Positions 1 to 8,380 of a DNA stretch of 57,151 bases are shown here, in pieces. The translations under genes and the position numbers were made by a program. Below the pieces are notes generated by a model. The model ran no database searches and was not told the origin of the DNA. It saw nothing but the letters and a program-made list of their open reading frames with translations. This stretch comes from Yersinia rohdei ATCC 43380 (GTDB taxonomy: Bacteria > Pseudomonadota > Gammaproteobacteria > Enterobacterales > Enterobacteriaceae): assembly GCF_000173775.1 (NCBI RefSeq), contig NZ_ACCD01000028.1:1-57151 (forward strand), in the 5' to 3' direction. Within the stretch, counting starts at the first letter, position 1, and each line of letters starts with the position of its first letter.

Positions 1-201
1 ATGGTTTTAGTGAGTCAGCCAACAGTGTCAAGTATGCGGTTTTGGCGAAAAAAAGGTTATTTTCATCATGAAAATGCTCTACTGATGACCTTCACATTGA
101 AGTTTTTGCCATTTCTACAACCTCTCCCACAGAAAAAAAACGCTATTTCCATAGAATCATTTAATCTGAAATTGAAACCATGTTTTGATTATGAGGTTTA
201 A

Positions 202-1362
202 ATGAATGCGGGTCTTTTTGCATCAACAGCAGTATTGGTTGCTATCTTTAGCTGCACAACTGCTCAGGCAAGTCCGGTGACATACCAAAAAGAAGCCATA
301 ACTGAAAGTAATTTGCCGGTATTTTATCCACAGCTTAAAAAGAAAATGGCTTATCAAAGTTCATGGCTGGCAGGAAAATATACTGATTTTTCATTGTGGA
401 AAAGTAATACCAGAAAAATTCTACGCCAGGCTTTGCTCACACCTGATTCAACCATTGCCTTCTCCGCCGAGAGAGTGGATCAACAAGATCGCGGCAGTTA
501 TATCGCTGAAAAAATCGCATTTAACATCACCGATGAAAGCCGTGTGCAAGGTTTGCTATTAACACCAAAAACTAAGGGGCCACATGCAGCCATGGTTTTA
601 CTGCATGACCACGGTTCTAAATTTGATATTGGTAAAGAGAAAATGATCCGCCCATGGGGAGACAGTAAGCAGCTGGCTTCGGCGCAGGATTGGTCGGATA
701 AATTCTTCAGTGGCAGGTTCATTGGTGATGAATTAGCAAAGCGTGGTTATGTAGTGTTATCCATTGATGCCATTGGCTGGGGTGATAGAGGCCCGATAAG
801 CTATGAGCAGCAACAAGCTTTAGCCAGCAATTTCTTTAATCTGGGCCGCTCATTAGCAGGCACTATGGCTTATGAGGATATGCGAACTGTTGATTTTTTG
901 GCAACATTGCCTTCGGTTGATCCGCAACGTATTGGTGTCTTGGGCTTTTCTATGGGGGCCTACCGTGCCTGGCAACTTGCTGGGCTGTCAGATAAAGTGG
1001 CAGCAACCGCCGCCATATCTTGGTTTGGCAACTATCAAGGTTTGATGACCCCAGGTAATAATGTGCTTCGTGGGCAGTCAGCTTTTTATATGCTTCACCC
1101 CGGTATTGCTGACAAGTTAGATTTTCCTGATATCGCCAGTTTAGCAGCACCCAAGCCGATGTTACTTTTTAATGGTGGAAAAGATAAGTTGTTTCCGTCA
1201 GATGCTGTAGAACAGGCATATAACAAAGTTCATGCAATCTGGCGCTCACAGAATGCGGAGTCCCGGCTAGTGACGCGTAATTGGCCGGCATTGGGGCATG
1301 TATTTTATCGAGAGCAGCAAGATGTGGTTTTTCCGTGGTTAGACAGTTGGTTAAAGCCATAA
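202..1362 (+). CDS. Exported alpha/beta hydrolase (acetyl-xylan-esterase / dienelactone-hydrolase-like)
   Basis: The 386-residue product starts with a typical cleavable signal peptide ending near AQA-SP at about residue 23, so it should act in the periplasm or outside. The alpha/beta hydrolase catalytic triad can be placed: nucleophile Ser250 in GFSMGAYR, Asp328 in NGGKDKLF and His366 in LGHVFY. A possible oxyanion strand is VLLHDHGS. The start was chosen at ATG 202, preceded by GAGG about 7 bases upstream. The family cleaves ester bonds; the natural substrate cannot be told from sequence. The gene stands alone, ends in a shared terminator and faces the actP operon tail to tail. Confidence 0.8.
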   Translation: MNAGLFASTAVLVAIFSCTTAQASPVTYQKEAITESNLPVFYPQLKKKMAYQSSWLAGKYTDFSLWKSNTRKILRQALLTPDSTIAFSAERVDQQDRGSYIAEKIAFNITDESRVQGLLLTPKTKGPHAAMVLLHDHGSKFDIGKEKMIRPWGDSKQLASAQDWSDKFFSGRFIGDELAKRGYVVLSIDAIGWGDRGPISYEQQQALASNFFNLGRSLAGTMAYEDMRTVDFLATLPSVDPQRIGVLGFSMGAYRAWQLAGLSDKVAATAAISWFGNYQGLMTPGNNVLRGQSAFYMLHPGIADKLDFPDIASLAAPKPMLLFNGGKDKLFPSDAVEQAYNKVHAIWRSQNAESRLVTRNWPALGHVFYREQQDVVFPWLDSWLKP

Positions 1363-1363
1363 A

Positions 1364-1385
1364 AAAAGGCCCCTAAGGGCCTTTT
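1364..1385. terminator. Bidirectional intrinsic terminator between the hydrolase and actP
   Basis: A perfect stem AAAAGGCCC / GGGCCTTTT with a 4-base loop lies directly after the hydrolase stop codon. A-rich on the left and T-rich on the right, it can end transcription from both strands, serving the hydrolase gene and the minus-strand acs-yjcH-actP operon. Confidence 0.85.
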
Positions 1386-1400
1386 GCTTGTGTAGTGCAA

Positions 1401-3056
1401 TCAGTGAGAGCTGCTCTGAGAGGCACCCAAGCCAGTTTGTGAACGAACAAATTGTGCTTTGAAGCGCAGGCGTTCTTGCTGGCCTTCTTCTGAGTTATCG
1501 GTAATGGAGAAGAACCAAATCCCGACGAATGCCACTATCATTGAGAACAGTGCCGGGTACTCGTATGGATAGATTGGTTTTGCATGCCCCAAAATAGTCA
1601 CCCAGATAGTTGGGCCTAAAATCATCAAGATTACTGCGGTCAGTAACCCCAACCAGCCGCCAATCATGGCACCACGCGTGGTCAGTCTTGACCAATACAT
1701 CGAGATGAAAATGATAGGGAAGTTACAACTGGCGGCAATGGAGAATGCCAAACCGACCATGAATGCAATGTTTTGTTTCTCAAACAAAATACCTAAGCCG
1801 ATAGCCACGAATCCTAAAATCACGACAGTGATTTTTGAAACTCTTAACTCATCGCGCTCGTGAGCTTTGCCCTTCTTAATCACACTGGCGTAAAGGTCAT
1901 GAGAAACCGCAGATGCGCCGGCTAACGTCAGGCCAGCAACCACTGCAAGGATGGTCGCAAAGGCAACGGCGGAGATGAAGCCCAGGAAGAAGCTTCCCCC
2001 TACGGCATCCGCCAGATGGACTGCCGCCATATTGTTACCACCCAATAAGGCACCGGCAGCATCTTTAAATGCGGGATTCGGGCCGACCAACAGGATCGCA
2101 CCAAACCCGATAATAAAGGTCAGTATGTAAAAATAACCTATAAAACCAGTGGCATAGAACACACTTTTACGGGCTTCTTTGGCGTCACTTACCGTGAAGA
2201 AGCGCATTAAAATATGTGGCAACCCGGCAGTACCAAACATTAATGCTAAGCCCAGAGACAGTGCGGATATGGGGTCAGATACCAATCCCCCAGGGCTCAT
2301 GATGGAAAGGCCTTTAGGATGAACTTTCACGGCTTCGCTGAATAGGGTATTGAAGTTAAAGTTTACTGACTTCATTACCATTAAGGCCATAAATGAAGCA
2401 CCGGCCAGCAATAATACCGCCTTGATAATCTGTACCCATGTAGTGGCTAACATGCCACCAAATAAGACGTACAGCACCATCAGAATGCCCACTAATATCA
2501 CGGCAACGTGGTAGTTCAAGCCGAAGAGTAACTGAATCAGTTTACCGGCACCGACCATTTGAGCGATGAGATATAAGGCCACAACCACTAAGGATCCACA
2601 GGCTGATAAAGTGCGGATAGGTCTTTGTTTCAATCGGTACGATGCCACATCGGCAAAGGTATAGCGGCCCAAGTTACGTAGACGTTCAGCGATTAAAAAT
2701 AGGATGATTGGCCACCCGATAAGGAATCCGATGGAGTAAATCAGACCATCGTAACCCGAGGTATAGACCAATGCGGAAATACCGAGAAATGATGCCGCAG
2801 ACATAAAGTCACCGGCGATCGCCAAACCATTTTGGAAACCCGTTATACGCCCGCCTGCGGTGTAATAGTCTTGTCGGGAGCGGGTACGTTTTGATGCCCA
2901 ATAAGTAATATAAAGCGTTGCACCGACAAATAGCACAAACATAATAATTGCTTGAATGTTTAGTGGCTGACGATGGACTTCGCCGGTAATGGCATCAGCT
3001 TGTGACAGCATAGGCAGAGCCAGTAAGGAAAGTATGGGCCAATGACGCGTCTTCAT
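1401..3056 (-). CDS. actP: Acetate permease, sodium:solute symporter family
   Basis: This 551-residue, highly hydrophobic protein has the length and features of ActP: a leader-like N terminus, then about 13 membrane segments, with family stretches such as [20 protein letters not shown] and [16 protein letters not shown]. It imports acetate and other short monocarboxylates with a cation across the inner membrane. It is the last gene of acs-yjcH-actP; its ATG overlaps the yjcH stop by 4 bases with a GAGGTGA ribosome site, so translation is probably coupled. Gene order matches Escherichia coli and other enterobacteria. Confidence 0.95.
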   Translation of the reverse strand: MKTRHWPILSLLALPMLSQADAITGEVHRQPLNIQAIIMFVLFVGATLYITYWASKRTRSRQDYYTAGGRITGFQNGLAIAGDFMSAASFLGISALVYTSGYDGLIYSIGFLIGWPIILFLIAERLRNLGRYTFADVASYRLKQRPIRTLSACGSLVVVALYLIAQMVGAGKLIQLLFGLNYHVAVILVGILMVLYVLFGGMLATTWVQIIKAVLLLAGASFMALMVMKSVNFNFNTLFSEAVKVHPKGLSIMSPGGLVSDPISALSLGLALMFGTAGLPHILMRFFTVSDAKEARKSVFYATGFIGYFYILTFIIGFGAILLVGPNPAFKDAAGALLGGNNMAAVHLADAVGGSFFLGFISAVAFATILAVVAGLTLAGASAVSHDLYASVIKKGKAHERDELRVSKITVVILGFVAIGLGILFEKQNIAFMVGLAFSIAASCNFPIIFISMYWSRLTTRGAMIGGWLGLLTAVILMILGPTIWVTILGHAKPIYPYEYPALFSMIVAFVGIWFFSITDNSEEGQQERLRFKAQFVRSQTGLGASQSSSH

Positions 3057-3364
3057 TGCTTCACCTCACGAAGAATTTCTGCCGTCAGACGGTCAAACTC
3101 GCCATTAGCACGGATAACGTAAATGCCGGTAAGAATAAAAGAAATTAAAATGAGCCCCACACCAACAGGAATGCCGCGAGTGATGCTGGAACCTGCATAG
3201 AGCGGGGTGCCGAGCCATTGTGGTTCGAAAGCAATAAGGAAAATAAAACTGACATACAGCGCCAGGGTAATCAGCGACAAGAGCCAGGCAAAGCGCCCGC
3301 GCTTTTGCACTAACTCTTTGAAGCGCGGGTTATTTTCAATCTCTTGATAAATGTTGTCATTCAT
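3053..3364 (-). CDS. yjcH: DUF485 inner-membrane protein YjcH
   Basis: A 103-residue protein with two hydrophobic segments (about residues 25-47 and 60-85) and the DUF485 beginning [19 protein letters not shown]. It is the usual middle gene between acs and actP, and probably assists or is co-assembled with the permease; no catalytic role is known. A strong GGAGA site precedes ATG 3364. It overlaps actP by 4 bases and follows acs by about 54 bases, which supports one operon. Confidence 0.93.
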   Translation of the reverse strand: MNDNIYQEIENNPRFKELVQKRGRFAWLLSLITLALYVSFIFLIAFEPQWLGTPLYAGSSITRGIPVGVGLILISFILTGIYVIRANGEFDRLTAEILREVKQ

Positions 3365-3418
3365 CAGAGTCTCTCCTTTGAGGCATTAATTAAGGTTGCC
3401 GCCCATAGGCGGCACAAT

Positions 3419-5377
3419 TTACGACGGTGCTTGCATTGATTGTTTTTCTTCCAGTAATTTGTCTACGACACCCGGATCGGCAAGGGTTGAGGTATCCCCT
3501 AAGTTGCTGGTATCGCCAGCGGCAATTTTACGTAGGATCCGGCGCATGATTTTGCCCGAGCGGGTTTTTGGTAGTGAATCCGTCCAGTGCAAAATATCCG
3601 GTGTTGCGATGGGGCCAATTTCTTTGCGTACCCAATTACGCACCTCGGTATACAGCTCTGGTGTTGGCTCTTCACCATGATTCAAGGTGATATAGGCATA
3701 AATTGCCTGCCCTTTGATATTGTGTGGAACCCCAACTACTGCGGCTTCAGCAATTTTTGGATGAGATACCAGCGCAGACTCGATTTCAGCTGTGCCCAAG
3801 CGATGACCGGAAACGTTCAGCACATCATCAACTCGGCCAGTTATCCAGTAGTAGCCATCTTCGTCACGGCGTGCGCCATCACCACTGAAATACATGCCTT
3901 TGAAAGTCGAAAAGTAAGTTTGCTCAAAGCGGTCGTGATCACCAAACAGTGTTCTGGCCTGGCCTGGCCACGAGTCGGTTATCACCAAATTACCTTCGGC
4001 CATACCTTCTTGTGGGTTACCCAAGTTGTCTACTAATGCTGGTTGCACGCCGAAGAATGGGCGAGTGGCAGAACCGGCTTTCAGTTCAGTTGCGCCGGGC
4101 AGCGGGGTTATCATGAAACCGCCAGTTTCGGTTTGCCACCAAGTATCAACAATTGGGCAGTTACTGTTGCCGATTTTGTTGTAATACCATTCCCAAGCTT
4201 CTGGGTTGATAGGTTCACCGACCGACCCCATGAGGCGCAGCGAAGTGCGTTTGGTGCCTTCGATGGCTTTATCACCCTCGGCCATTAAGGCGCGGATAGC
4301 CGTCGGTGCGGTATACAAAATATTAACCTGATGCTTATCAATAACCTGACCTAAACGATTGACGCCAGGGTAGTTAGGTACACCTTCAAACATCAGGGTA
4401 ATTGCCCCACAAGCCAGTGGACCATACAGCAGATAACTGTGCCCGGTAACCCAGCCGACATCCGCGGTGCACCAGTAGATATCACCTGGGTGGTAATCAA
4501 ACACGTATTTAAAGGTCAGCGCGGCATAAACCAAATAGCCGCCGGTGGTATGCACCACGCCTTTGGGTTTACCGGTGGAGCCGGAGGTATAAAGGATGAA
4601 TAAGGGATCTTCTGCATTCATTTCTTCCGGGGGGCAGTCGGAAGAGGCATCTTTAACTAAGTCATGCCACCATAAGTCTCGTCCATCTTTCCAATAACTG
4701 GCATTACCAGTCCGTTGGAAAACCACAACATTTTTGATGCTGGTAATAGCAGGATTTTTCAGGGCTTCATCGACATTTTTTTTCAGTGGAATTGCACGAC
4801 CAGCACGAATGCCTTCATCGGCAGTAATCACCAGTTTTGAGTTAGAGTCGATAATGCGGCCAGCTACGGCGTCAGGAGAGAAGCCACCAAAAATCACTGA
4901 GTGAACCGCACCAATACGCGCACAAGCTAACATCGCGACGGCAGCTTCTGGCACCATTGGCATATAAATCGCAACCACATCGCCTTTCTTAATACCCAGT
5001 TTTTTCAGCACATTGGCGAACTGGCATACATCATGATGAAGCTGTTTGTAGGTCACAGTTTTGGACTGAGTCGGGTCATCGCCTTCCCAGATAATCGCAG
5101 TTTGATCACCGCGTTCTGCCAGATGGCGGTCAAGGCAGTTGGCTGCAAGATTCAGTGTGCCATCTTCAAACCAGCGAATACTTACATGGCCGGGGTCAAA
5201 AGAGGTATTTTTCACCGTTTTATACGGCTTAATCCAATCAATAATCTTGCCATGCTCGCCCCAAAATTTATCCGGATCCTGCACAGACTGTTGATAATAT
5301 TGGTGATATTGTTCTGGATTGATCAGGGCATGCTCTGCAATTGCAGCGGGAATAGGGTGTTTATGTATTTGGCTCAT
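3419..5377 (-). CDS. acs: Acetyl-CoA synthetase (AMP-forming)
   Basis: Acs turns acetate, ATP and CoA into acetyl-CoA through an acetyl-AMP intermediate and lets cells grow on low acetate. Starting at ATG 5377 ([10 protein letters not shown]), which has a GGAGAA site 5 bases upstream, the product is 652 residues, the exact E. coli length. The AMP-binding loop [15 protein letters not shown] and the C-terminal [11 protein letters not shown] motif, whose lysine is the known acetylation switch, are both present. An in-frame start 13 codons further up exists but lacks family support. It leads the acs-yjcH-actP operon. Confidence 0.97.
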   Translation of the reverse strand: MSQIHKHPIPAAIAEHALINPEQYHQYYQQSVQDPDKFWGEHGKIIDWIKPYKTVKNTSFDPGHVSIRWFEDGTLNLAANCLDRHLAERGDQTAIIWEGDDPTQSKTVTYKQLHHDVCQFANVLKKLGIKKGDVVAIYMPMVPEAAVAMLACARIGAVHSVIFGGFSPDAVAGRIIDSNSKLVITADEGIRAGRAIPLKKNVDEALKNPAITSIKNVVVFQRTGNASYWKDGRDLWWHDLVKDASSDCPPEEMNAEDPLFILYTSGSTGKPKGVVHTTGGYLVYAALTFKYVFDYHPGDIYWCTADVGWVTGHSYLLYGPLACGAITLMFEGVPNYPGVNRLGQVIDKHQVNILYTAPTAIRALMAEGDKAIEGTKRTSLRLMGSVGEPINPEAWEWYYNKIGNSNCPIVDTWWQTETGGFMITPLPGATELKAGSATRPFFGVQPALVDNLGNPQEGMAEGNLVITDSWPGQARTLFGDHDRFEQTYFSTFKGMYFSGDGARRDEDGYYWITGRVDDVLNVSGHRLGTAEIESALVSHPKIAEAAVVGVPHNIKGQAIYAYITLNHGEEPTPELYTEVRNWVRKEIGPIATPDILHWTDSLPKTRSGKIMRRILRKIAAGDTSNLGDTSTLADPGVVDKLLEEKQSMQAPS

Positions 5378-6279
5378 AATAGTTCTCCTTGAGATTGTTA
5401 ATAATATGTCAATCAAAGGTTAATTATAGTGCGGGAGACTGTTTTGTTTCTTTTTTGGGCGGCAGATCACGCATAAAAGATGTTGATTTAGAGACTTACT
5501 TATTGCGTTGCGTGGTGAATCGATATCTTAATGATAGGAGAGGCGCTATTTAGTGATGCAATAAAGGAAAGGAAATGTGCTCATCAGCTCATTTTTAGGA
5601 TGAAGACAGGATATTGATAAAGCTTCGCAACCAAAAACATTAACGTGACGTGATTAATGTAATTCAATATATCGAGTTAACTTAAAAGTAATGAATTGTG
5701 CCTAATTATATAAAAGATATTTTTAATGTCTTTTTGTAATTAAAATGCGATATATATTCTAACTTGGAATATATGTGTAGTATGAAAGCCACATTGGCAT
5801 AAATATTCATTTTAATGCTTTTTTTCTTTGCTCTTATTTGTTTAAAAATGAGTTTTGGTTGCGAAATAGCCAAAATGAGCAGATAATTATTCCAAAATTA
5901 TTTAACAAATTACAAACAAAATGGGCCATAAAACAGAACATAATAAGTGTTTGTCTCCTCATTTAATTTCGCTCATTTTTTCCACTGTCGGGTTAAGCTA
6001 TTATTTCACGTGGTTGATATTTACTACTTTAATAACAAATGTTTACTATGGAGTAATGTTTTTATTTGCTCGGGTTTTTCGCTGTTGTCATAGGGGCCTG
6101 GTGCAAACAAGGCTTGCAGAGCTGTGCCCATAAATGATACTGATTTATAAGGTGGTCGGCTGGCGGGAGGCTGAACCATCGGTTTTATCAACTATAGCCC
6201 CGTATTTAATGATTAAGTATTCTATTTGAGATGCTTGGTAACTTGCATTTCATGGAATGCTTTGAGGGATTTTTAGGGT
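5378..6279. other. 0.9-kb AT-rich intergenic region between acs and gltP
   Basis: This gap separates divergent acs and gltP and must hold both promoters. It is notably AT-rich and includes a 13-bp inverted repeat (listed separately). A possible 70-codon frame at 5921-6133 on the plus strand has a hydrophobic middle but no ribosome site and no family resemblance, so I do not call it a gene. I could not place a convincing CRP site by eye. Confidence 0.6.
5624..5865. repeat. AT-rich segment bounded by perfect 13-bp inverted repeats
   Basis: TTCGCAACCAAAA at 5624-5636 is the exact reverse complement of TTTTGGTTGCGAA at 5853-5865. The 216 bases between are very AT-rich and have no evident gene. 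This could be a small non-autonomous transposable element (MITE-like) or paired operator sites for a DNA-looping regulator. No clear target-site duplication is visible at the edges. Confidence 0.5.
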
Positions 6280-7593
6280 ATGAAAAGTGTAAAAATAAGT
6301 TTGGCCTGGCAAATTCTCATTGCGCTGGTATTAGGTATTTTGGTCGGTGCTATTCTGCATAACCAAATTGAATCAAGAGAATGGTTAGTTAGTAATGTTT
6401 TAAGTCCTGCTGGCGATATTTTTATTCGCTTAATTAAAATGATTGTTGTGCCGATCGTTATTTCAACCTTGGTCGTCGGCATTGCAGGGGTCGGTGATGC
6501 GAAGAAACTAGGTCGCATTGGCCTGAAAACCATTATTTATTTCGAAGTTATCACCACCATTGCCATTATTGTCGGGATTACTCTAGCGAACGTGTTCCAG
6601 CCTGGGCACGGCATTGATATGTCAGCATTGACTGTCGTAGATATTTCTCAATATGAAAAAACCACAGAACAAGTACAAAGTGGTAGCCACAGTCTGGTGA
6701 GCACTATCTTGTCATTGATCCCCGCCAACGTTTTTGCCTCGATGGCGAAAGGCGATATGTTACCCATCATTTTCTTCTCAGTGTTGTTCGGTTTAGGGTT
6801 GTCCTCATTGCCCAAAGAAACCAAAGAGCCGCTGTTAAAAGTGTTTAAAGCTGTTTCTGAAAGCATGTTCAAAGTTACCCACATGATTATGCGTTATGCG
6901 CCTATCGGGGTGTTTGGCTTAATCTCAGTGACGGTAGCCAACTTTGGCTTTGCCTCACTTATTCCACTTGGCAAGCTGGTTATTCTGGTGTACTTCGCCA
7001 TTATTTTCTTTGCTTTGGTTGTTCTGGGCACTGTAGCCAGACTGTGTAAATTACGTATTTGGGTATTGATTCGGATCCTAAAAGACGAGCTGATTCTGGC
7101 CTATTCAACCGCCAGCTCTGAAACAGTGTTGCCACGAATAATTGAAAAAATGGAAGCTTACGGCGCACCTAATTCTATTACTAGTTTTGTCGTCCCAACA
7201 GGTTATTCATTTAATCTCGATGGCTCCACTCTATATCAAAGTATTGCGGCGATATTTATTGCCCAGTTATATGGCATCGAACTGTCCATTGGGCAGGAAA
7301 TTATTCTGGTTCTGACCTTGATGGTGACCTCTAAAGGTATTGCCGGTGTTCCGGGGGTCTCTTTTGTGGTCTTGTTGGCAACATTAGGCAGTGTGGGTAT
7401 TCCACTGGAAGGATTGGCCTTTATTGCCGGTGTAGACCGTATTTTGGATATGGCGCGCACTGCACTGAATGTGGTGGGAAATGCATTAGCTGTGCTGGTT
7501 GTCGCCAAATGGGAACATCAGTTTGATAGCAAAAAAGCCAAAGAATATGAGAAAGCTTTATTTGCGCCCAAACAAACGCTAATTGAAAATTAA
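6280..7593 (+). CDS. gltP: Glutamate/aspartate:proton symporter
   Basis: The 437-residue protein equals E. coli GltP in length and belongs to the dicarboxylate/amino acid:cation symporter (DAACS, SLC1-like) family. It shows the serine-rich re-entrant loop STASSETVLPRIIEKM, the segment GYSFNLDGSTLYQSIAAIF that binds substrate, and the second hairpin TSKGIAGVPGVSFVV. It takes up L-glutamate and L-aspartate across the inner membrane. ATG 6280 follows TTTTTAGGGT, a modest ribosome site. It is monocistronic, ending in a strong terminator shared with the T3SS response-regulator gene that faces it. Confidence 0.96.
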   Translation: MKSVKISLAWQILIALVLGILVGAILHNQIESREWLVSNVLSPAGDIFIRLIKMIVVPIVISTLVVGIAGVGDAKKLGRIGLKTIIYFEVITTIAIIVGITLANVFQPGHGIDMSALTVVDISQYEKTTEQVQSGSHSLVSTILSLIPANVFASMAKGDMLPIIFFSVLFGLGLSSLPKETKEPLLKVFKAVSESMFKVTHMIMRYAPIGVFGLISVTVANFGFASLIPLGKLVILVYFAIIFFALVVLGTVARLCKLRIWVLIRILKDELILAYSTASSETVLPRIIEKMEAYGAPNSITSFVVPTGYSFNLDGSTLYQSIAAIFIAQLYGIELSIGQEIILVLTLMVTSKGIAGVPGVSFVVLLATLGSVGIPLEGLAFIAGVDRILDMARTALNVVGNALAVLVVAKWEHQFDSKKAKEYEKALFAPKQTLIEN

Positions 7594-7610
7594 TCGTTAA
7601 GCTATCAGTC

Positions 7611-7649
7611 AAAACCCCCTGTTGGAGTGATATTCACAGGGGGTTTTTT
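7611..7649. terminator. Bidirectional terminator between gltP and the ssrB-like gene
   Basis: A perfect 12-bp stem, AAAACCCCCTGT / ACAGGGGGTTTT, closes a 13-base loop and is followed by T residues on the plus strand and A-derived T residues on the minus strand. It marks the left edge of the T3SS island. Confidence 0.92.
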
Positions 7650-7695
7650 ATTGATAGTTATCATAAGCAATTAGCGCGAGGGTAATTAAATAACA

Positions 7696-8328
7696 TTATT
7701 GATTTAAGCCCAAGCGATATGACCAGTGAATCAGTTCTGCGACTTTGTGTACATCCAGCTTCTTCATCATATTAAGACGATGGGTTTCAACGGTTTTTTG
7801 GCTGATAGAAAGTTGCTCAGCAATAATACGATTACAGGAACCTTCGGTGATAAGTTTTAAAATCTGCCGCTCTCGTGGGGTCAGGACGGGTTGCTTATCA
7901 TCAGTACCTTTAGCCAGTTTATTGACCAAATCACTATTCAGTGCCGGGTCAATATAGCTCTTGCCGACGGATACTGTTTGGATAGCGGCCATCAGGATCT
8001 GCTGTGGACTTTTTTTCAGCACATAACCCAGTGCGCCGTGGCTCAATGTTTTGCTGGCATAATGTTCTTCATGGCGAGCAGTCAATGCCAGGATTTTCAT
8101 GGTTGGCCAGCGACGAAGAAGCTGAATAATGACATCCAGACCATCCATTCCCGGTAGTCCTAAATCTATAATAACCAGGTGAGGTTCTGTTTGACGGCAT
8201 AAGTTATAGACATCCAGGCCATTTTCAGCCTGGCCAACAATTTGATAGCGAGGGTAAGGCTGTAGCATATTTCTAATGCCATTAATAATGAGTTCATGGT
8301 CGTCGACAATCAATAATTTTGTATTCAT
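7696..8328 (-). CDS. ssrB: SsrB-like T3SS response regulator (receiver + LuxR-type HTH)
   Basis: A 210-residue NarL/FixJ-type regulator, close to the 212 of Salmonella SsrB. The receiver has Asp9-Asp10, the phospho-acceptor Asp55 in IIDLGLPGMDG and a conserved lysine in GYVLKKS. The C-terminal LuxR-type helix-turn-helix begins at LTPRERQILKLI and holds the recognition helix near SISQKTVETHR. Next to a hybrid kinase and divergent from ssaB-like genes, it is the expected transcription activator of the secretion operons. It lies 52 bases downstream of the kinase and is probably co-transcribed. Confidence 0.88.
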   Translation of the reverse strand: MNTKLLIVDDHELIINGIRNMLQPYPRYQIVGQAENGLDVYNLCRQTEPHLVIIDLGLPGMDGLDVIIQLLRRWPTMKILALTARHEEHYASKTLSHGALGYVLKKSPQQILMAAIQTVSVGKSYIDPALNSDLVNKLAKGTDDKQPVLTPRERQILKLITEGSCNRIIAEQLSISQKTVETHRLNMMKKLDVHKVAELIHWSYRLGLNQ

Positions 8329-8380
8329 AAAGTTATTCCCTATACCTGATGGTTTAAATAGAGCCGCAAAGACTCCATGA

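Noticed and set aside
1-201. 66-codon open frame at the left edge
   Set aside because: No ribosome site can be seen at the edge, composition is not protein-like and no family is recognisable; probably leader DNA of the hydrolase gene.
5921-6133. 70-codon frame in the acs-gltP gap with a hydrophobic centre
   Set aside because: No Shine-Dalgarno sequence, no family resemblance, Cys/Arg-rich tail; treated as non-coding.
8339-8350. CTATACCTGAT in front of the ssrB-like gene as a box
   Set aside because: Only one half-site matches and it lies against the ribosome site; no partner arm at the 4-base spacing.
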